From: Bog-532 sp963824545
GTDB lineage: Bacteria > Actinomycetota > Actinomycetes > Streptosporangiales > Streptosporangiaceae
Direction of reading: 5' to 3'
NCBI GenBank assembly: GCA_963824545.1
Contig: CAWGPP010000006.1
Span: 372,001-436,000 of the forward strand
Length of the DNA stretch: 64,000 nucleotides
Shown piece by piece: positions 32,798-41,783 of the stretch. A program made the translations under genes and the position numbers. How positions within the stretch are numbered: position 1 is the first letter of the stretch; each line of letters opens with the position of its first letter. The notes beneath the pieces are model-generated. The model saw only the letters and a list, made by a program, of their open reading frames with translations, did not search any database and was not told the origin of the DNA.

Positions 32798-34310
32798 TCA
32801 GCGCGACCCAGGCACCGCTACGGGCACCGGCTGGCCGGCCTGCCGCTCGGCGGCGGCCGTGATGTTGCGGAGCATCCCGCCGAACACGATGCCGTGGAAC
32901 GGCGCGATCGACCGCCAGTAGGCGTGCCCGGCCAGCCCGCGCGGCTGGAAGATAGCCCGCTGGCGGTAGGTGGTCTCGCCGTTGCCGTCCCGGCCCACCG
33001 ACAGCTCCAGCCAGGCCAGCCCGGGCAGCTTCATCTCCGCGCGCAGCCGCAGCAGTTCCCCCGGCGTGACCGCCTCGACACGCCAGAAGTCCAGGGCGTC
33101 CCCGACCCGCAGGTGCCGCGGGTCGCGCCGCCCGCGCCGCAGCCCGACGCCGCCGGACAGCCGGTCCAGCAGCCCGCGGGCCGCCCACGCGGCCCGGAAC
33201 GAATACCACCCGGACGTCCCGCCGATGCCCTCGATGATCCGCCAGAGCGTTGCGGGCGCGGCGTGCACCACGCTGGTGCGCTCGTCGACGTACAGCGAGC
33301 CGCCGGCCCACGCCGGGTCGCTCGGCAGCGGGTCGCTGGGCGCGCCGGGCGTGCCCGCGGACGTCCAGCTGGTCGAGACGTCGCCCTCGCGGGTGTGCCG
33401 CAAGGCCAGCGCGATGGCCTCGTCCAGCGGCAGCAGGCCGCCCGGCGGAATCCGGGATGTACGTGGCGATGTCGTGCTCGGACGCCACGACCTCGTTCCG
33501 CAGCGACTCGACCAGGGGCCTGGCCAGGCCGCTGGGCACCGGCGTCACCAGGCCGACCCAGTGCGACGACAGCTGCGGCGTGAGCACCGGGACGCGGAGC
33601 AGCAAGCGCGGCGGGAGCCCGGCCACGGCCGCGTACCGGCGCATCATGTCGGCGTAGGTGCAGACGTCCGGGCCGCCGATGTCGAAACGCCGGCTGACGC
33701 CGGCCGGCAGCGCGGCCGCGCTGACCAGGTACCGCAGCACGTCGCGCACGGCGATCGGCTGGATCCGGGTGTCCACCCACATGGGAGTGACCATGGCCGG
33801 CAGCCGTTCGGTCAGGTAGCGGAGCATCTCAAACGACGCCGAGCCGCTGCCGATGATCACGGCCGCCTGCAGCGCGGCGGTCGGCACGCCGCTGCCCAGC
33901 AGGATGTCCCCGACCTCGCCGCGCGAGCGCAGGTGCGGTGACAGCTGGCCGTGCTGGTCGGAGACGATCCCGCCCAGGTAGACGATCCGGGAAACGCCCG
34001 CTTCCCGCGCGGCGTCGGCGAAGATGCGGGCCGAGTCGCGGTCCCGCTCCTCGAAGGAGGACCCCGTGCCGAGCGAGTGGATGAGGTAGTAGGCCACGCC
34101 CACGCCCGCCAGGGCGCGGCGCACCGCGGCAGGGTCCCGCACGTCCGCCTCCGCGACCTCGATGTCGCCGGACCACGGCCGGTCGCTCAGCTTGGCCGGG
34201 TCACGGGCCATGCAGCGGACGGGATACCCAGCGGCCAGCAACTCGGGGACCAGCCGCCCGCCGATGTAGCCAGACGCCCCGGTGACCAGGCAGAGCGGTC
34301 GCGAATTCAT
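32798..34310 (-). pseudogene. NAD(P)H-binding (NmrA-like) plus DUF2867 protein, split by a one-base frameshift
   Basis: From ATG 34310 the frame reads LCLVTGASGYIGGRLVPELL (TGxxGxxG), VEVAEAD-type VAEADVRDPAAVRRALAGVG, YLIHSLGTGSSFEERDRDSA, and ends its homology at EHDIATYIPDS. In the next frame the protein continues LRHTREGDVSTSW, YVDERTSVVHAAPATLWRII, LRVGDALDFWRVEAVTPGEL and FHGIVFGGMLRNITAAAE, a DUF2867 domain. One extra base in GGAATCC (about 33449, plus strand) explains the break; removing it restores one protein of about 500 residues. Either a recent mutation or a sequencing error. Confidence 0.75.
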
Positions 34311-34390
34311 ACCATCCAGTCTCGCACCGGCCGCGCCGGAACCCCCGGCGCCCCCTCGCGAATGCCCTGGTCACCGGGCACCACCCCCGC

Positions 34391-35062
34391 TCAGGCGGGG
34401 ATGACGTCGGTGTGATGGCAGAAGTGCACCCGCGCCGCGCCGGTGGCCCGGATCCGGCCGATCGAGGCCTCCCAGGCGCCCCGGTCGGCGGCCTGCCCCG
34501 GCGGCAGCTGCTGGCCTTCCGGTCCCGCGTACAGCTGCGGGGTATAGGCGGCGTCCCCGATCAGCAGGTCGTGGCCATCGGCGCCCTGGATGACCACGCT
34601 CTGGTGCCCGTTGGTATGACCAGGCGTGGCGATCACGGACAGCCCGGGCAGGATCTCGGTGTCACCGTCCAGCAACTCGAACCGCGCGCCGGCGAAGTCG
34701 AACCAGCCGGCCAGCTGCGCTGACTCGCGGCGGGCCCGGTCCAGCTCCGCGCGCTGAACGTGGAAGGCGGCGTGCCTGAAGACGGCGTTCTGCCCGCAGT
34801 GGTCGAAGTGCAGGTGCGTATTGATGACCATGGTGATGTCGGCCGGGCTCATGTCCAGCCCGGCCAGCGCCGCCGCGGCCGCCACGTTGACCACCCGCCA
34901 GTCGTCCTGCAGGCCCTGCGGCCCGCCGACCCCGGTGTCGACCAGCGCCGCCCCGCCCGGGTAGGTGACCACGAACCCGTGCACCGGCCACTGCAACCGT
35001 GTCCCCGGTGGGGTCAGGCTGGCCAGATGCAGCCTCTTGATCTCCAGTGCCACCCTGCCCAT
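34391..35062 (-). CDS. MBL-fold metallo-hydrolase (lactonase-like)
   Basis: 223 residues. The metal motif is NTHLHFDHCGQN (H83, H85, D87, H88), with the third metal His in VIATPGHTNGHQSVV and the bridging Asp in HDLLIGDAAYTPQL. A terminal His lies in ARVHFCHHTDVIP. The arrangement resembles N-acyl-homoserine lactonase and related small hydrolases rather than beta-lactamases. Substrate unknown. The stop lies within a small GC hairpin (CCCCGC/GCGGGG near 34386-34400). Confidence 0.85.
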   Translation of the reverse strand: MGRVALEIKRLHLASLTPPGTRLQWPVHGFVVTYPGGAALVDTGVGGPQGLQDDWRVVNVAAAAALAGLDMSPADITMVINTHLHFDHCGQNAVFRHAAFHVQRAELDRARRESAQLAGWFDFAGARFELLDGDTEILPGLSVIATPGHTNGHQSVVIQGADGHDLLIGDAAYTPQLYAGPEGQQLPPGQAADRGAWEASIGRIRATGAARVHFCHHTDVIPA

Positions 35063-35114
35063 GCCCCTTCCGCTCCTCGCCGCCCTGAAAACGCTGCCCG
35101 GGGTGGCGGAGCCG

Positions 35115-35798
35115 TCAGGCCGATGAGCTGCGGCGTGGCGGGCGGAGGATCCAGCGCGGGACCGTGCGCCGGTATTCCAGGTAGTCGCGGCCGAAGCGGT
35201 GGCCCAGCGTCCGCTCTTCGTAGCCGATCACGAACACGTGGAAGACGATCGCCATGGCGGCGGCGTAGGCCAGCAGCGGCAGCGACAGGAACAGCCACGC
35301 CTGGCCCAGGACAACCAGGAGCGCGGCCAGGTAGATGGGGTTACGCACCCAGCGGTAGGGCCCGGCCGCCACCACGCGCGACGGTGCGTCCCACGGCCCG
35401 GGGGTACCTCGTCCCACCGCCGCGAAATTCCAGACGCACCACACGTACAGGACCGTCCCGGCCGCGATGACCGGGACCGCCTCCCAGGCGGCCACGGTGA
35501 CGCTGCGCCCGTCGCGGGTCAGCAGCCACCACGGCATCCAGGCTCCGCCCAGCCCCGGGACCACGATCGTGAACATGAGGTTGCGGACGACGAGGCTCAG
35601 CGTGCCCGCGTGGGTGACGCGGGCCACGGCGCGGGCCCATTCCACCGCCGCGGTGGCGGCCAGGTTGAGCGCGGCCCGCAGCGGGGTGGTCTTGCCCGCG
35701 CCGATGAGGTCTTCGGCCAGGGCGGCGACCTCCCGGCCGTACCGTTTCCGCCAGGCGCGCGGGTACAGCGCCAGCAGCCAGCGCATCCGCCGGCTCAT
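35115..35798 (-). CDS. Membrane protein with isoprenylcysteine/phospholipid methyltransferase-like domain
   Basis: 227 residues. The N-terminus is soluble and basic (MRWLLALYPRAWRKRYGREV), as seen in proteins paired with PadR regulators. Membrane helices follow (LMFTIVVPGLGGAWMPWWLL, VPVIAAGTVLYVWCVWNFAA), then an ICMT/PEMT-type block: AGPYRWVRNPIYLAALLVVL, FHVFVIGYEERTLGHRFGRD and YLEYRRTVPRWI, containing the R-N-P and E-E-R-x-L residues of the cofactor site. It may methylate a lipid or an isoprenoid. The start overlaps the PadR stop by 4 nt (ATGA). Confidence 0.75.
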   Translation of the reverse strand: MSRRMRWLLALYPRAWRKRYGREVAALAEDLIGAGKTTPLRAALNLAATAAVEWARAVARVTHAGTLSLVVRNLMFTIVVPGLGGAWMPWWLLTRDGRSVTVAAWEAVPVIAAGTVLYVWCVWNFAAVGRGTPGPWDAPSRVVAAGPYRWVRNPIYLAALLVVLGQAWLFLSLPLLAYAAAMAIVFHVFVIGYEERTLGHRFGRDYLEYRRTVPRWILRPPRRSSSA

Positions 35799-36112
35799 GA
35801 CGGCGCCCCGGCAATGCGCCGCAGCCCGACGGCCGCGATGCGGGCCGACTCGGACAGCCGCTCGCGCAATTGTTCCCGGCCGGCCATGGTGATCTCGTAG
35901 GGGCGCCTGCGGTCCTGCTCCGGCAGCGCCGCGACCAGGCCTGCCTGCTCCAGCTTGGCCAGGGCGCTGTAGAGCGTCCCGGCGCCGAGCGTGACCCCGG
36001 CGAACTCCTCGATGTCCTTGACGAGCGCGTACCCGTGTTTCGGCGAGCCGGCCAGGCTGGTCAGGATGAGCACGCTGCGGTCCGACGACCCGCGGATCGA
36101 TTCTCTGGTCAT
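35795..36112 (-). CDS. PadR-family transcriptional regulator
   Basis: 105 residues. The winged helix reads SVLILTSLAGSPKHGYALVK, FAGVTLGAGTLYSALAKLEQ, AGLVAALPEQDRRRPYEITM, then a short C-terminal helix (GREQLRERLSESARIAAVGL) for dimerisation. It probably represses its own operon, which includes the downstream membrane methyltransferase-like gene. An AT-rich block at 36135-36165 upstream, unusual for this region, should be its promoter/operator. Confidence 0.85.
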   Translation of the reverse strand: MTRESIRGSSDRSVLILTSLAGSPKHGYALVKDIEEFAGVTLGAGTLYSALAKLEQAGLVAALPEQDRRRPYEITMAGREQLRERLSESARIAAVGLRRIAGAPS

Positions 36113-36221
36113 GCCCTCGCCTCCCTGACTGTCTCCAATAAGCGTATATCGAAAAGTGTACTAGTGGAAGGGCCGGGGCAGGGGAGTGCGGCCGGCCAGG
36201 CCCGGCCCGTAAGGTTTCCCC

Positions 36222-36974
36222 ATGGCCGATGACGCCGCGCCTCCGGCGCGCCCCGACGGCGCCCCCGCGCGCCCCGACGGTGCCCCGGCGCGCCCCGACG
36301 GCGCCCCGGCGCGGCGCGACCTGCGGGCATCGCATAAGGACCGGGACCGGATCGTCGAGGTGCTGCAGACGTCCGCGGGGGATGGCCGGCTCAGCCTCGA
36401 GGAACTCGACGAACGGGTCGAGGCGGCGCTGACCGCGCGCACGTACGGCGAGCTGGAGGCGCTGGTCCTGGATCTGCCCGCCGCGCCGGGAGCGGCCGCC
36501 GCGGTGCCGCCGGCCAGGCCGAAGGAACTTGCGCGCATCGAGTGCGGCAGCAGTTCGGTGAAGCGTGACGGCGGCTGGACCGTCCCGCAGCGGATGGAGA
36601 TACGGGTCCGCAGCGGCTCGGTGACCCTGGACTTCACCCAGGCGCGGGTCACCTGGCCCACCCTCCAGATCGACGCCGATGTACACAGCGGGTCGCTCCG
36701 GCTGCTGACGAAGCCGGGCATCGTGGTGGACACCGACGATGTATCCGTGCGCAGCGGGGCCCTCAAGGTCAAGGCGCCCTGGGGTCCCGACGTGCCCGCC
36801 ACGTTCCGGATTGACGTGTCCGGCACGGTCGGCAGCGGCAGCATCACCGCCCAGCCGCCCCGGCCACCGCGGCGGTCATTCCGGGACTGGCTCCTGCGCC
36901 GCCCGCGTCACCGGGCGGCCTGGGAACTGCCGCCCGGCCGGTCACCCTACGAGCTGCCGCCCGGCCGCCCCTGA
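36222..36974 (+). CDS. DUF1707 (SHOCT-like) domain protein with cell-wall-active C-terminal region
   Basis: 250 residues. A three-copy ARPDGAP repeat at the N-terminus precedes the DUF1707 domain: DLRASHKDRDRIVEVLQTSA, GDGRLSLEELDERVEAALTA, RTYGELEALVLDLP. The C-terminal part has repeating beta strands, SGSVTLDFTQARVTWPTLQI, HSGSLRLLTKPGIVV and SGALKVKAPWG, like LiaF/DUF4097-type beta-helix domains, then Arg/Pro-rich ends with ELPPGRS and ELPPGRP. DUF1707 proteins are typically membrane- or envelope-stress-related; mechanism unknown. Confidence 0.78.
   Translation: MADDAAPPARPDGAPARPDGAPARPDGAPARRDLRASHKDRDRIVEVLQTSAGDGRLSLEELDERVEAALTARTYGELEALVLDLPAAPGAAAAVPPARPKELARIECGSSSVKRDGGWTVPQRMEIRVRSGSVTLDFTQARVTWPTLQIDADVHSGSLRLLTKPGIVVDTDDVSVRSGALKVKAPWGPDVPATFRIDVSGTVGSGSITAQPPRPPRRSFRDWLLRRPRHRAAWELPPGRSPYELPPGRP
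36245..36307 (+). repeat. 21-bp tandem repeat in the DUF1707 coding region
   Basis: Three units GGCGCGCCCCGACGGCGCCCC at 36245-36265, 36266-36286 and 36287-36307, with one or two changes, encode ARPDGAP three times before the folded domain. Period 21 keeps the frame. Confidence 0.85.
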
Positions 36975-37054
36975 TCGCCGCCGTCCGCACGCCTCGGTCA
37001 TGGTCCCGTCCTATCAGCCGCCGCCGACCGCTGCGCCAGTGCCAGAATGTGACC

Positions 37055-37387
37055 ATGGCACACGGCGGCTCACCAGGTCCGGGTGGCGAGGGTACCTCCC
37101 TTCTCTCGATCGGCTCGAACGGCTCGATCCTGTCCATCGGCTGCACCGGGTCGATCCTGTCGATCGGGTCGGCCGGGTCGATCCTGTCGATCGGGTCGGC
37201 CGGATCGTTCGCCTCGATCGGTTCCTTCGCGTCGCTGGGCAGCTTCGCGTCGGCGTTTTCGGCCGGCTCGATCTGGAGCTTCGCCTCGATCCTGTCCGGC
37301 TTCTCGTCCGGCGCACTGCGGGGCTGGGGTGATCCCCGCAGGATGGTCCGCCGGCCGGGACGGCCACGTCCCGTCCGGTCCGCCTGA
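37055..37387 (+). CDS. Small nonapeptide-repeat protein (SILSIGSAG)
   Basis: 110 residues from ATG 37055 (GTG 37049 possible). After a Gly/Pro N-terminus the protein repeats a nine-residue unit: LLSIGSNG, SILSIGCTG, SILSIGSAG, SILSIGSAG, then shorter SFASIG, SFASLG and SFASAF blocks. The regular Ser/Ile/Gly spacing suggests a beta-solenoid or glycine-zipper assembly. The tail is basic (RMVRRPGRPRPVRSA). No signal peptide and no clear ribosome site. Similar repeats are known to me only as unnamed actinomycete proteins, so the coding status is a judgement from the regular period-27 DNA and biased amino acids. Confidence 0.5.
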   Translation: MAHGGSPGPGGEGTSLLSIGSNGSILSIGCTGSILSIGSAGSILSIGSAGSFASIGSFASLGSFASAFSAGSIWSFASILSGFSSGALRGWGDPRRMVRRPGRPRPVRSA

Positions 37388-37484
37388 ACGGCGGGGACCC
37401 GCGGCGGGGCGCCGCGCCCTGTCCCGGCGCGGCGATGCGGGGGATACTCGAAGCGCCGTCCGATGATCGCCGTGGGGGTGCAAC

Positions 37485-39878
37485 GTGGCTGAGCTGGATC
37501 TGCGTGCCGGGTCCGCCGTGACCGCGAGTACAGCCGTGGACCTGGACGTGCTGGCGGAGATCCAGCGGCGCGTGCTGTGGCTCGCGGTCCGCATGGTCGA
37601 CGCCGCCAACCACGGGCGCAGCACCGGGGACGGGGTCAAGGTGGGCGGCCACCAGGCCTCCAGCGCCTCCCTGGTCACCGCGATGACCGCGCTGTGGTTC
37701 GCGCACCTGAACGCCGAGGACCGGGTCAGCGTCAAGCCGCATGCCTCGCCGGTGTTCCACGCCATCCAGTACCTGCTCGGCAACCTGGACCGCAGCTACC
37801 TGACGACGCTGCGCGCCCGCGGCGGCCTGCAGGCCTACCCGTCGCGGACCAAGGACCCGGACGATGTCGACTTCTCGACCGGCTCGGTCGGGCTCGGCGC
37901 GGTCGCGCCGCTGTTCGCCGCCGTGGCCCGCCGCTACGTCGACGCGCACTTCGGCGAGCGCCCGCGGTCCCGGTTCATCGCGCTGCTCGGCGACGCCGAG
38001 CTGGACGAGGGCAACGTCTGGGAGGCCGTATTCGAGCCGGTCACGCACGGGCTCGGCAACGTCCTGTGGGTGGTCGACTTCAACCGGCAGTCCCTGGACC
38101 GCGTGGTCCCGGGCGTCCGCATCGCGCACTGGCGCGGCCAGTTCGAGGCGGCCGGCTGGCACGTGGTGGAGGCCAAGTACGGCCGCCTGCTGCAGGCCAC
38201 GTTCGCCGAGCCGGGCGGCGAGGCGCTGCGCGACTGGATCACCACCATGCCGAACGAGCACTACCAGTCGCTGTTCGGCCTGTCCGGCGGGCAGCTGCGT
38301 GAGCGGTTCCTTGACGGCGCGCCGCCGGGCGTGGCGCAGGTGCTCAGCGGCGTGCCCGGCACCGGGCTGGCCGCGCTGGTCACCGACCTGGGCGGGCATG
38401 ACCTGGCCAGCATGCTGGCCGCCTACGCGGCCTGTGACGCGGTACGCGACCGGCCCAGCGTGATCTTCGCCTACACGGTCAAGGGCTGGGGGCTGCCGAT
38501 CGCGGGCAACCCGCGGAACCATTCCGCGCTGCTGCTGCCCACGCAGATCGGCGAGTTCCGGGACAGCCTCGGCCTGACCGAGCCGACCGAATGGGACCGG
38601 TTCGACGCGTCCACCGCGGCGGGCATCCTGTGCAGCCAGCGCCGCGAGGCGCTGCGCCGCGAACCGCGCACCCCCGCCGCGCCGGTCACCGTGCCGGCCG
38701 CCACCGGCTCGCCCGGCACCCGGCCGGTCTCCACGCAGGAGACGTTCGGCCGGACCCTGGTCAGCCTGTCCCGCGACGAGGCGCTGGCCCCCTACCTGGT
38801 CATGTCCGCGCCCGACGTGGCCACCTCGACCAACCTGGCCGGCTTCATCAACCGGGTCGGGGTGTTCGCGCCCGCCGAACGGCGCTCCTGGCGCGACGAT
38901 CCGGTCCTGCGCTGGTCCGAGGGGCCGAAAGGGCAGCACATCGAGCTCGGCATCTCGGAGATGAACCTGTTCCTGCTGCTCGGCCAGCTCGGCCTGGCCT
39001 GGGACCTGTCCGGCCAGCCGCTGCTGCCGGTCGGCACGGTGTACGACCCGTTCGTCTGCCGCGGGCTGGACGCCTTCATCTACTCGGTGTATTCCGGCGC
39101 CCGGTTCCTCATCGCCGGCACGCCGTCCGGGGTCACGCTGGCTCCCGAGGGCGGGGCGCACCAGTCGACGATCACGCCGTCGATCGGGCTCGAACTCCCG
39201 AATGTAACGTTCCTGGAGCCCGCCTTCGCCACGGCCGTCGACTGGCTGGTCTGTGACGCCCTCGGCCGGATCGCGTCCGGCCCGGCGGAGACCACCACGG
39301 CCGTGCCCGCCGAGAACGGCGCGTACTACATCCGGCTGAGTACCCGGCCGCTGGACCAGGCCCCGTTCATGGCCGCGCTGACCCGGATCGGCGAGGCCGT
39401 GCTGCGCCGCCAGGTGCTGGCCGGCGCGTACCGCCTGGTCGACGCGTCGGCCCTGGCCGGCCGCGGCGCGCCGCAGGTGCACCTGGCCGCATCCGGCGCC
39501 GTGCTGCCGGAGGTGCTCACCGCCGCCGCCGAGCTCGCCGACGAGGGCATCGCCGCGCACGTCGTCGACGTCACCTCGCTGGACCGGCTGCACGCTGCGT
39601 GGCAGCGCACGCTGCGGCACGGCATCAGGACCGCGGCGACCCCGTCCATCCCCGGCACGCTGCGGGCCGCGTTCCCCGGCCGCGCGCCGGTCGTCACCGT
39701 GCACGACGCGGCCTCGCACGCGATGGCGTGGCTCGGCTCGGCCCTGGGGGTCCCGTGCGTACCGCTGGGGGTGGACCAGTTCGGCCAGTCCGGCAGCGTC
39801 GCCGAGCTGTACGAGCTGCACGACCTGCTGCCCGGCTCGATCGTCAACGCTGCCCTGGCCGCCCTGTCCCTCGGCTAA
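37485..39878 (+). CDS. Transketolase-like / homodimeric pyruvate dehydrogenase E1-like enzyme
   Basis: 797 residues. The thiamine-diphosphate half has LAVRMVDAANHGRS, VGGHQASSASLVTAMTALWF, HASPVFHAIQYLLGNLDRSY, and the TPP motif GDAELDEGNVWEAV, then NVLWVVDFNRQSLD. The second half has a pyrimidine-binding domain (RRPVSTQETFGRTLVSL-like start, GISEMNLFLLLGQLGL) and a transketolase C-domain ending VPLGVDQFGQSGSVAELYEL. This is the AceE-like family, about 100 residues shorter than AceE, so it may decarboxylate pyruvate or another 2-oxo acid. No lipoyl-E2 gene lies nearby. The gene is isolated and its stop lies in a 17-bp tandem repeat. Confidence 0.78.
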   Translation: MAELDLRAGSAVTASTAVDLDVLAEIQRRVLWLAVRMVDAANHGRSTGDGVKVGGHQASSASLVTAMTALWFAHLNAEDRVSVKPHASPVFHAIQYLLGNLDRSYLTTLRARGGLQAYPSRTKDPDDVDFSTGSVGLGAVAPLFAAVARRYVDAHFGERPRSRFIALLGDAELDEGNVWEAVFEPVTHGLGNVLWVVDFNRQSLDRVVPGVRIAHWRGQFEAAGWHVVEAKYGRLLQATFAEPGGEALRDWITTMPNEHYQSLFGLSGGQLRERFLDGAPPGVAQVLSGVPGTGLAALVTDLGGHDLASMLAAYAACDAVRDRPSVIFAYTVKGWGLPIAGNPRNHSALLLPTQIGEFRDSLGLTEPTEWDRFDASTAAGILCSQRREALRREPRTPAAPVTVPAATGSPGTRPVSTQETFGRTLVSLSRDEALAPYLVMSAPDVATSTNLAGFINRVGVFAPAERRSWRDDPVLRWSEGPKGQHIELGISEMNLFLLLGQLGLAWDLSGQPLLPVGTVYDPFVCRGLDAFIYSVYSGARFLIAGTPSGVTLAPEGGAHQSTITPSIGLELPNVTFLEPAFATAVDWLVCDALGRIASGPAETTTAVPAENGAYYIRLSTRPLDQAPFMAALTRIGEAVLRRQVLAGAYRLVDASALAGRGAPQVHLAASGAVLPEVLTAAAELADEGIAAHVVDVTSLDRLHAAWQRTLRHGIRTAATPSIPGTLRAAFPGRAPVVTVHDAASHAMAWLGSALGVPCVPLGVDQFGQSGSVAELYELHDLLPGSIVNAALAALSLG

Positions 39879-39973
39879 CGTGGTCCCCCGGCTGACGCGG
39901 TCCCTCGGCTAACGCGGTCGCTCGGCTGACGCGGTCGCTCGGCTGACGCGGTCGCTCGGCTAACCGGGTCCCG
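39872..39973. repeat. 17-bp tandem repeat, six units, over two convergent gene ends
   Basis: Units of the type CGGCTGACGCGGTCGCT begin at 39872, 39889, 39906, 39923, 39940 and 39957. The TAA of the transketolase-like gene is in unit 1 and the stop of the minus-strand sigma gene (TAG, bases 39960-39962) is in unit 6. Each unit has TAA or TGA on the plus strand, and the period of 17 places these stops in all three frames. Confidence 0.85.
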
Positions 39974-41216
39974 GCAGGTCATCGCCGAGGCGGCCGGCCT
40001 GCGCGTGCAGGTAGCGCTGGTGCGGCAGGCTGGCCGTGCGCCGGGCGGCCTCCAGGTAGCCGTCCCGGGCGGCGCCGCGGTCTCCGGCCATCTCCAGCAG
40101 GTGTGCCCGGACGGCGTGGAACTGGTGGCCGGCCGCGATCCGCTGGTCGGCCACCAGGCCGGAAAGCAGGTCGAGCCCGGCGCCGGGACCGCGGACCATG
40201 GCCACCGCCACGGCGTGGTTCAGCGCCACCACCGGATTGGCCGTGGCCTGCAGCAGCAGCTCGTACAGGGCGGCGATCTGCGGCCAGTCGGTGTCCGCGG
40301 CGGTCGGCGCCTCGTCGTGGACCGCGGCAATCGCCGCCTGCAGCTGGTACGGCCCGGGTGACCCGCGGCCGAGGGCTCCGGTGATCAGCGTCACGCCCTC
40401 CGCGATCAGGCCGGCGTCCCAGCGGCTCCGGTCCTGCTCCGCCATGGGGATCGGCTCGCCGCCCGGCCCGGCGCGCGCCGGGCGGCGGGCGTCGGTGAGC
40501 AGCATCAGCGCGAGCAGCCCGGTCACCTCGCCGTCCTCCGGCAGCAGCCGGTGCGCCATCCGGGCCAGCCGGATCGCCTCGCCCGACAGGTCCGGGCGGA
40601 CCAGCCCGGACCCGGAGGTGGCGGCGTACCCCTCGTTGAAGATCAGGTAGAGCACGTGCAGGGCGGCGGCGAGCCGCTGCGCGCGGTCCGGCCCGGCCGG
40701 CAGGGCGAACGGGATCCCGCTGTCTTTGACGGCCTGCTTGGCCCGGGTGATCCGCCGGGTCATGGTCGCCTCCGGCACCAGGAACGCCCGCGCGATCTCG
40801 GCGGTGCCCAGCCCGCCGACCGCGCGCAGGGTCAGCGCGATCTGCGAGGCGGGCGGCAGCGCGGGGTGGCAGCACATGAACAGCAGGATCAGCGTGTCGT
40901 CACCCCCGGCGGCCCGGGCGTCGGCGGCGGGCGCCCGCCACTGGCCGGGCGGGATCTGCCGCGCGGCGGCTTCCTCCCGGCGCTGGCGAGCCTGCTCGGC
41001 GCGCAGCAGGTCGGTCAGCCGGCGGGCGGCGACCGTGATCAGCCAGCCGCGCGGATTGCCGGGGATGCCGTCGGCGGGCCACTGAACGGCCGCCGCCAGC
41101 AGCGCCTCCTGTACCGCGTCCTCGGCGGTGTCAAAGTGCCCGTACCGCCGGACCAGCGCGCCGAGGACCTGCGGCGCCAGCTGGCGCAGCAGGTCCTCGG
41201 GTGCGGTGCCGGGCAC
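39960..41216 (-). CDS. ECF sigma factor of the ECF42 type
   Basis: 418 residues. Regions sigma2 (GHFDTAEDAVQEALLAAAVQ, NPRGWLITVAARRLTDLLR) and sigma4 (LTLRAVGGLGTAEIARAFLV, ATMTRRITRAKQAVKDSGI) are present. A long C-terminal extension of about 230 residues with LHVLYLIFNEGYAATSGSGL, RLARMAHRLLPEDGEVTGLL and ALNHAVAVAMVRGPGAGLDL (a TPR-like region) defines this family. There is no anti-sigma gene; ECF42 factors are genetically paired with DGPF/YCII proteins, and one lies 8 bp upstream. The regulon is unknown. Confidence 0.88.
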   Translation of the reverse strand: MPGTAPEDLLRQLAPQVLGALVRRYGHFDTAEDAVQEALLAAAVQWPADGIPGNPRGWLITVAARRLTDLLRAEQARQRREEAAARQIPPGQWRAPAADARAAGGDDTLILLFMCCHPALPPASQIALTLRAVGGLGTAEIARAFLVPEATMTRRITRAKQAVKDSGIPFALPAGPDRAQRLAAALHVLYLIFNEGYAATSGSGLVRPDLSGEAIRLARMAHRLLPEDGEVTGLLALMLLTDARRPARAGPGGEPIPMAEQDRSRWDAGLIAEGVTLITGALGRGSPGPYQLQAAIAAVHDEAPTAADTDWPQIAALYELLLQATANPVVALNHAVAVAMVRGPGAGLDLLSGLVADQRIAAGHQFHAVRAHLLEMAGDRGAARDGYLEAARRTASLPHQRYLHAQAGRLGDDLPGPG

Positions 41217-41224
41217 GGCTGCGG

Positions 41225-41653
41225 TCAGAGTTCCAGCTCGTGGCGGGATTCCGCCAGCGGCCGCACGTCCACCATCGCGCGGTCGCGGGCCGCCGCCGGG
41301 CCGGGGATCCCGGCCAGCCGCGCGGCGATCTGGGTCGCCCGGTCGAAGCTGTCACACTCCACGATCCAGTACCCCGCCAGCACCTCCTCCGACTCCGGGT
41401 ACGGCCCGTCGGTCGCCACCGGCACACCGCCCTGGAACCGGATCCTGCGGGCGTGCGCCGGGGCGGTCAGGCCCCGGGTGTCCACCAGTTCCCCGGACTC
41501 GGCCAGATCCTTGTTGAACGATTCCATGAACGCGCCCAGCGCCGCGAAATCCGCTGGCGACCAGCCTGACTGGCCCGGCTGGCCGGGGGCGGGCTTTCCG
41601 GTCATCTCGTCGTAGTCGCGCTGCGAGCCGTAGATCAGGATCATGTACTTCAC
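41225..41653 (-). CDS. DGPF/YCII-domain protein paired with the ECF42 factor
   Basis: 142 residues from GTG 41653 (GAGAGGAG upstream). YCII-related fold with KYMILIYGSQRDYDEMTGKP, LGAFMESFNKDLAESGELVD, RIRFQGGVPVATDGPYPESE (DGPY/DGPF motif), VLAGYWIVECDSFDRATQIA and MVDVRPLAESR. Proteins of this class occur next to ECF42 sigma genes and are usually their main target; the biochemical role is unclear. Upstream of the sigma gene and 8 bp away, so co-transcribed. Confidence 0.85.
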   Translation of the reverse strand: MKYMILIYGSQRDYDEMTGKPAPGQPGQSGWSPADFAALGAFMESFNKDLAESGELVDTRGLTAPAHARRIRFQGGVPVATDGPYPESEEVLAGYWIVECDSFDRATQIAARLAGIPGPAAARDRAMVDVRPLAESRHELEL

Positions 41654-41783
41654 GGGAATCTCCTCTCCGCCGGGGCGCCTGTGTGGCGCTCCCACGGAGA
41701 CGTCGGCGCCGCCGCCTCAGACCGGACACGCACCCGCCCGGTTCCGCGTCACGGCCGGCTCGGGGCCAAACGGAGGCCTGGGG

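Noticed and set aside
37014..39821. Very long minus-strand open frame opposite the transketolase-like gene
   Set aside because: It is the antisense shadow of a GC-rich gene: no start signals, Arg/Gln/Gly-rich composition, and the plus strand has clear TPP motifs.
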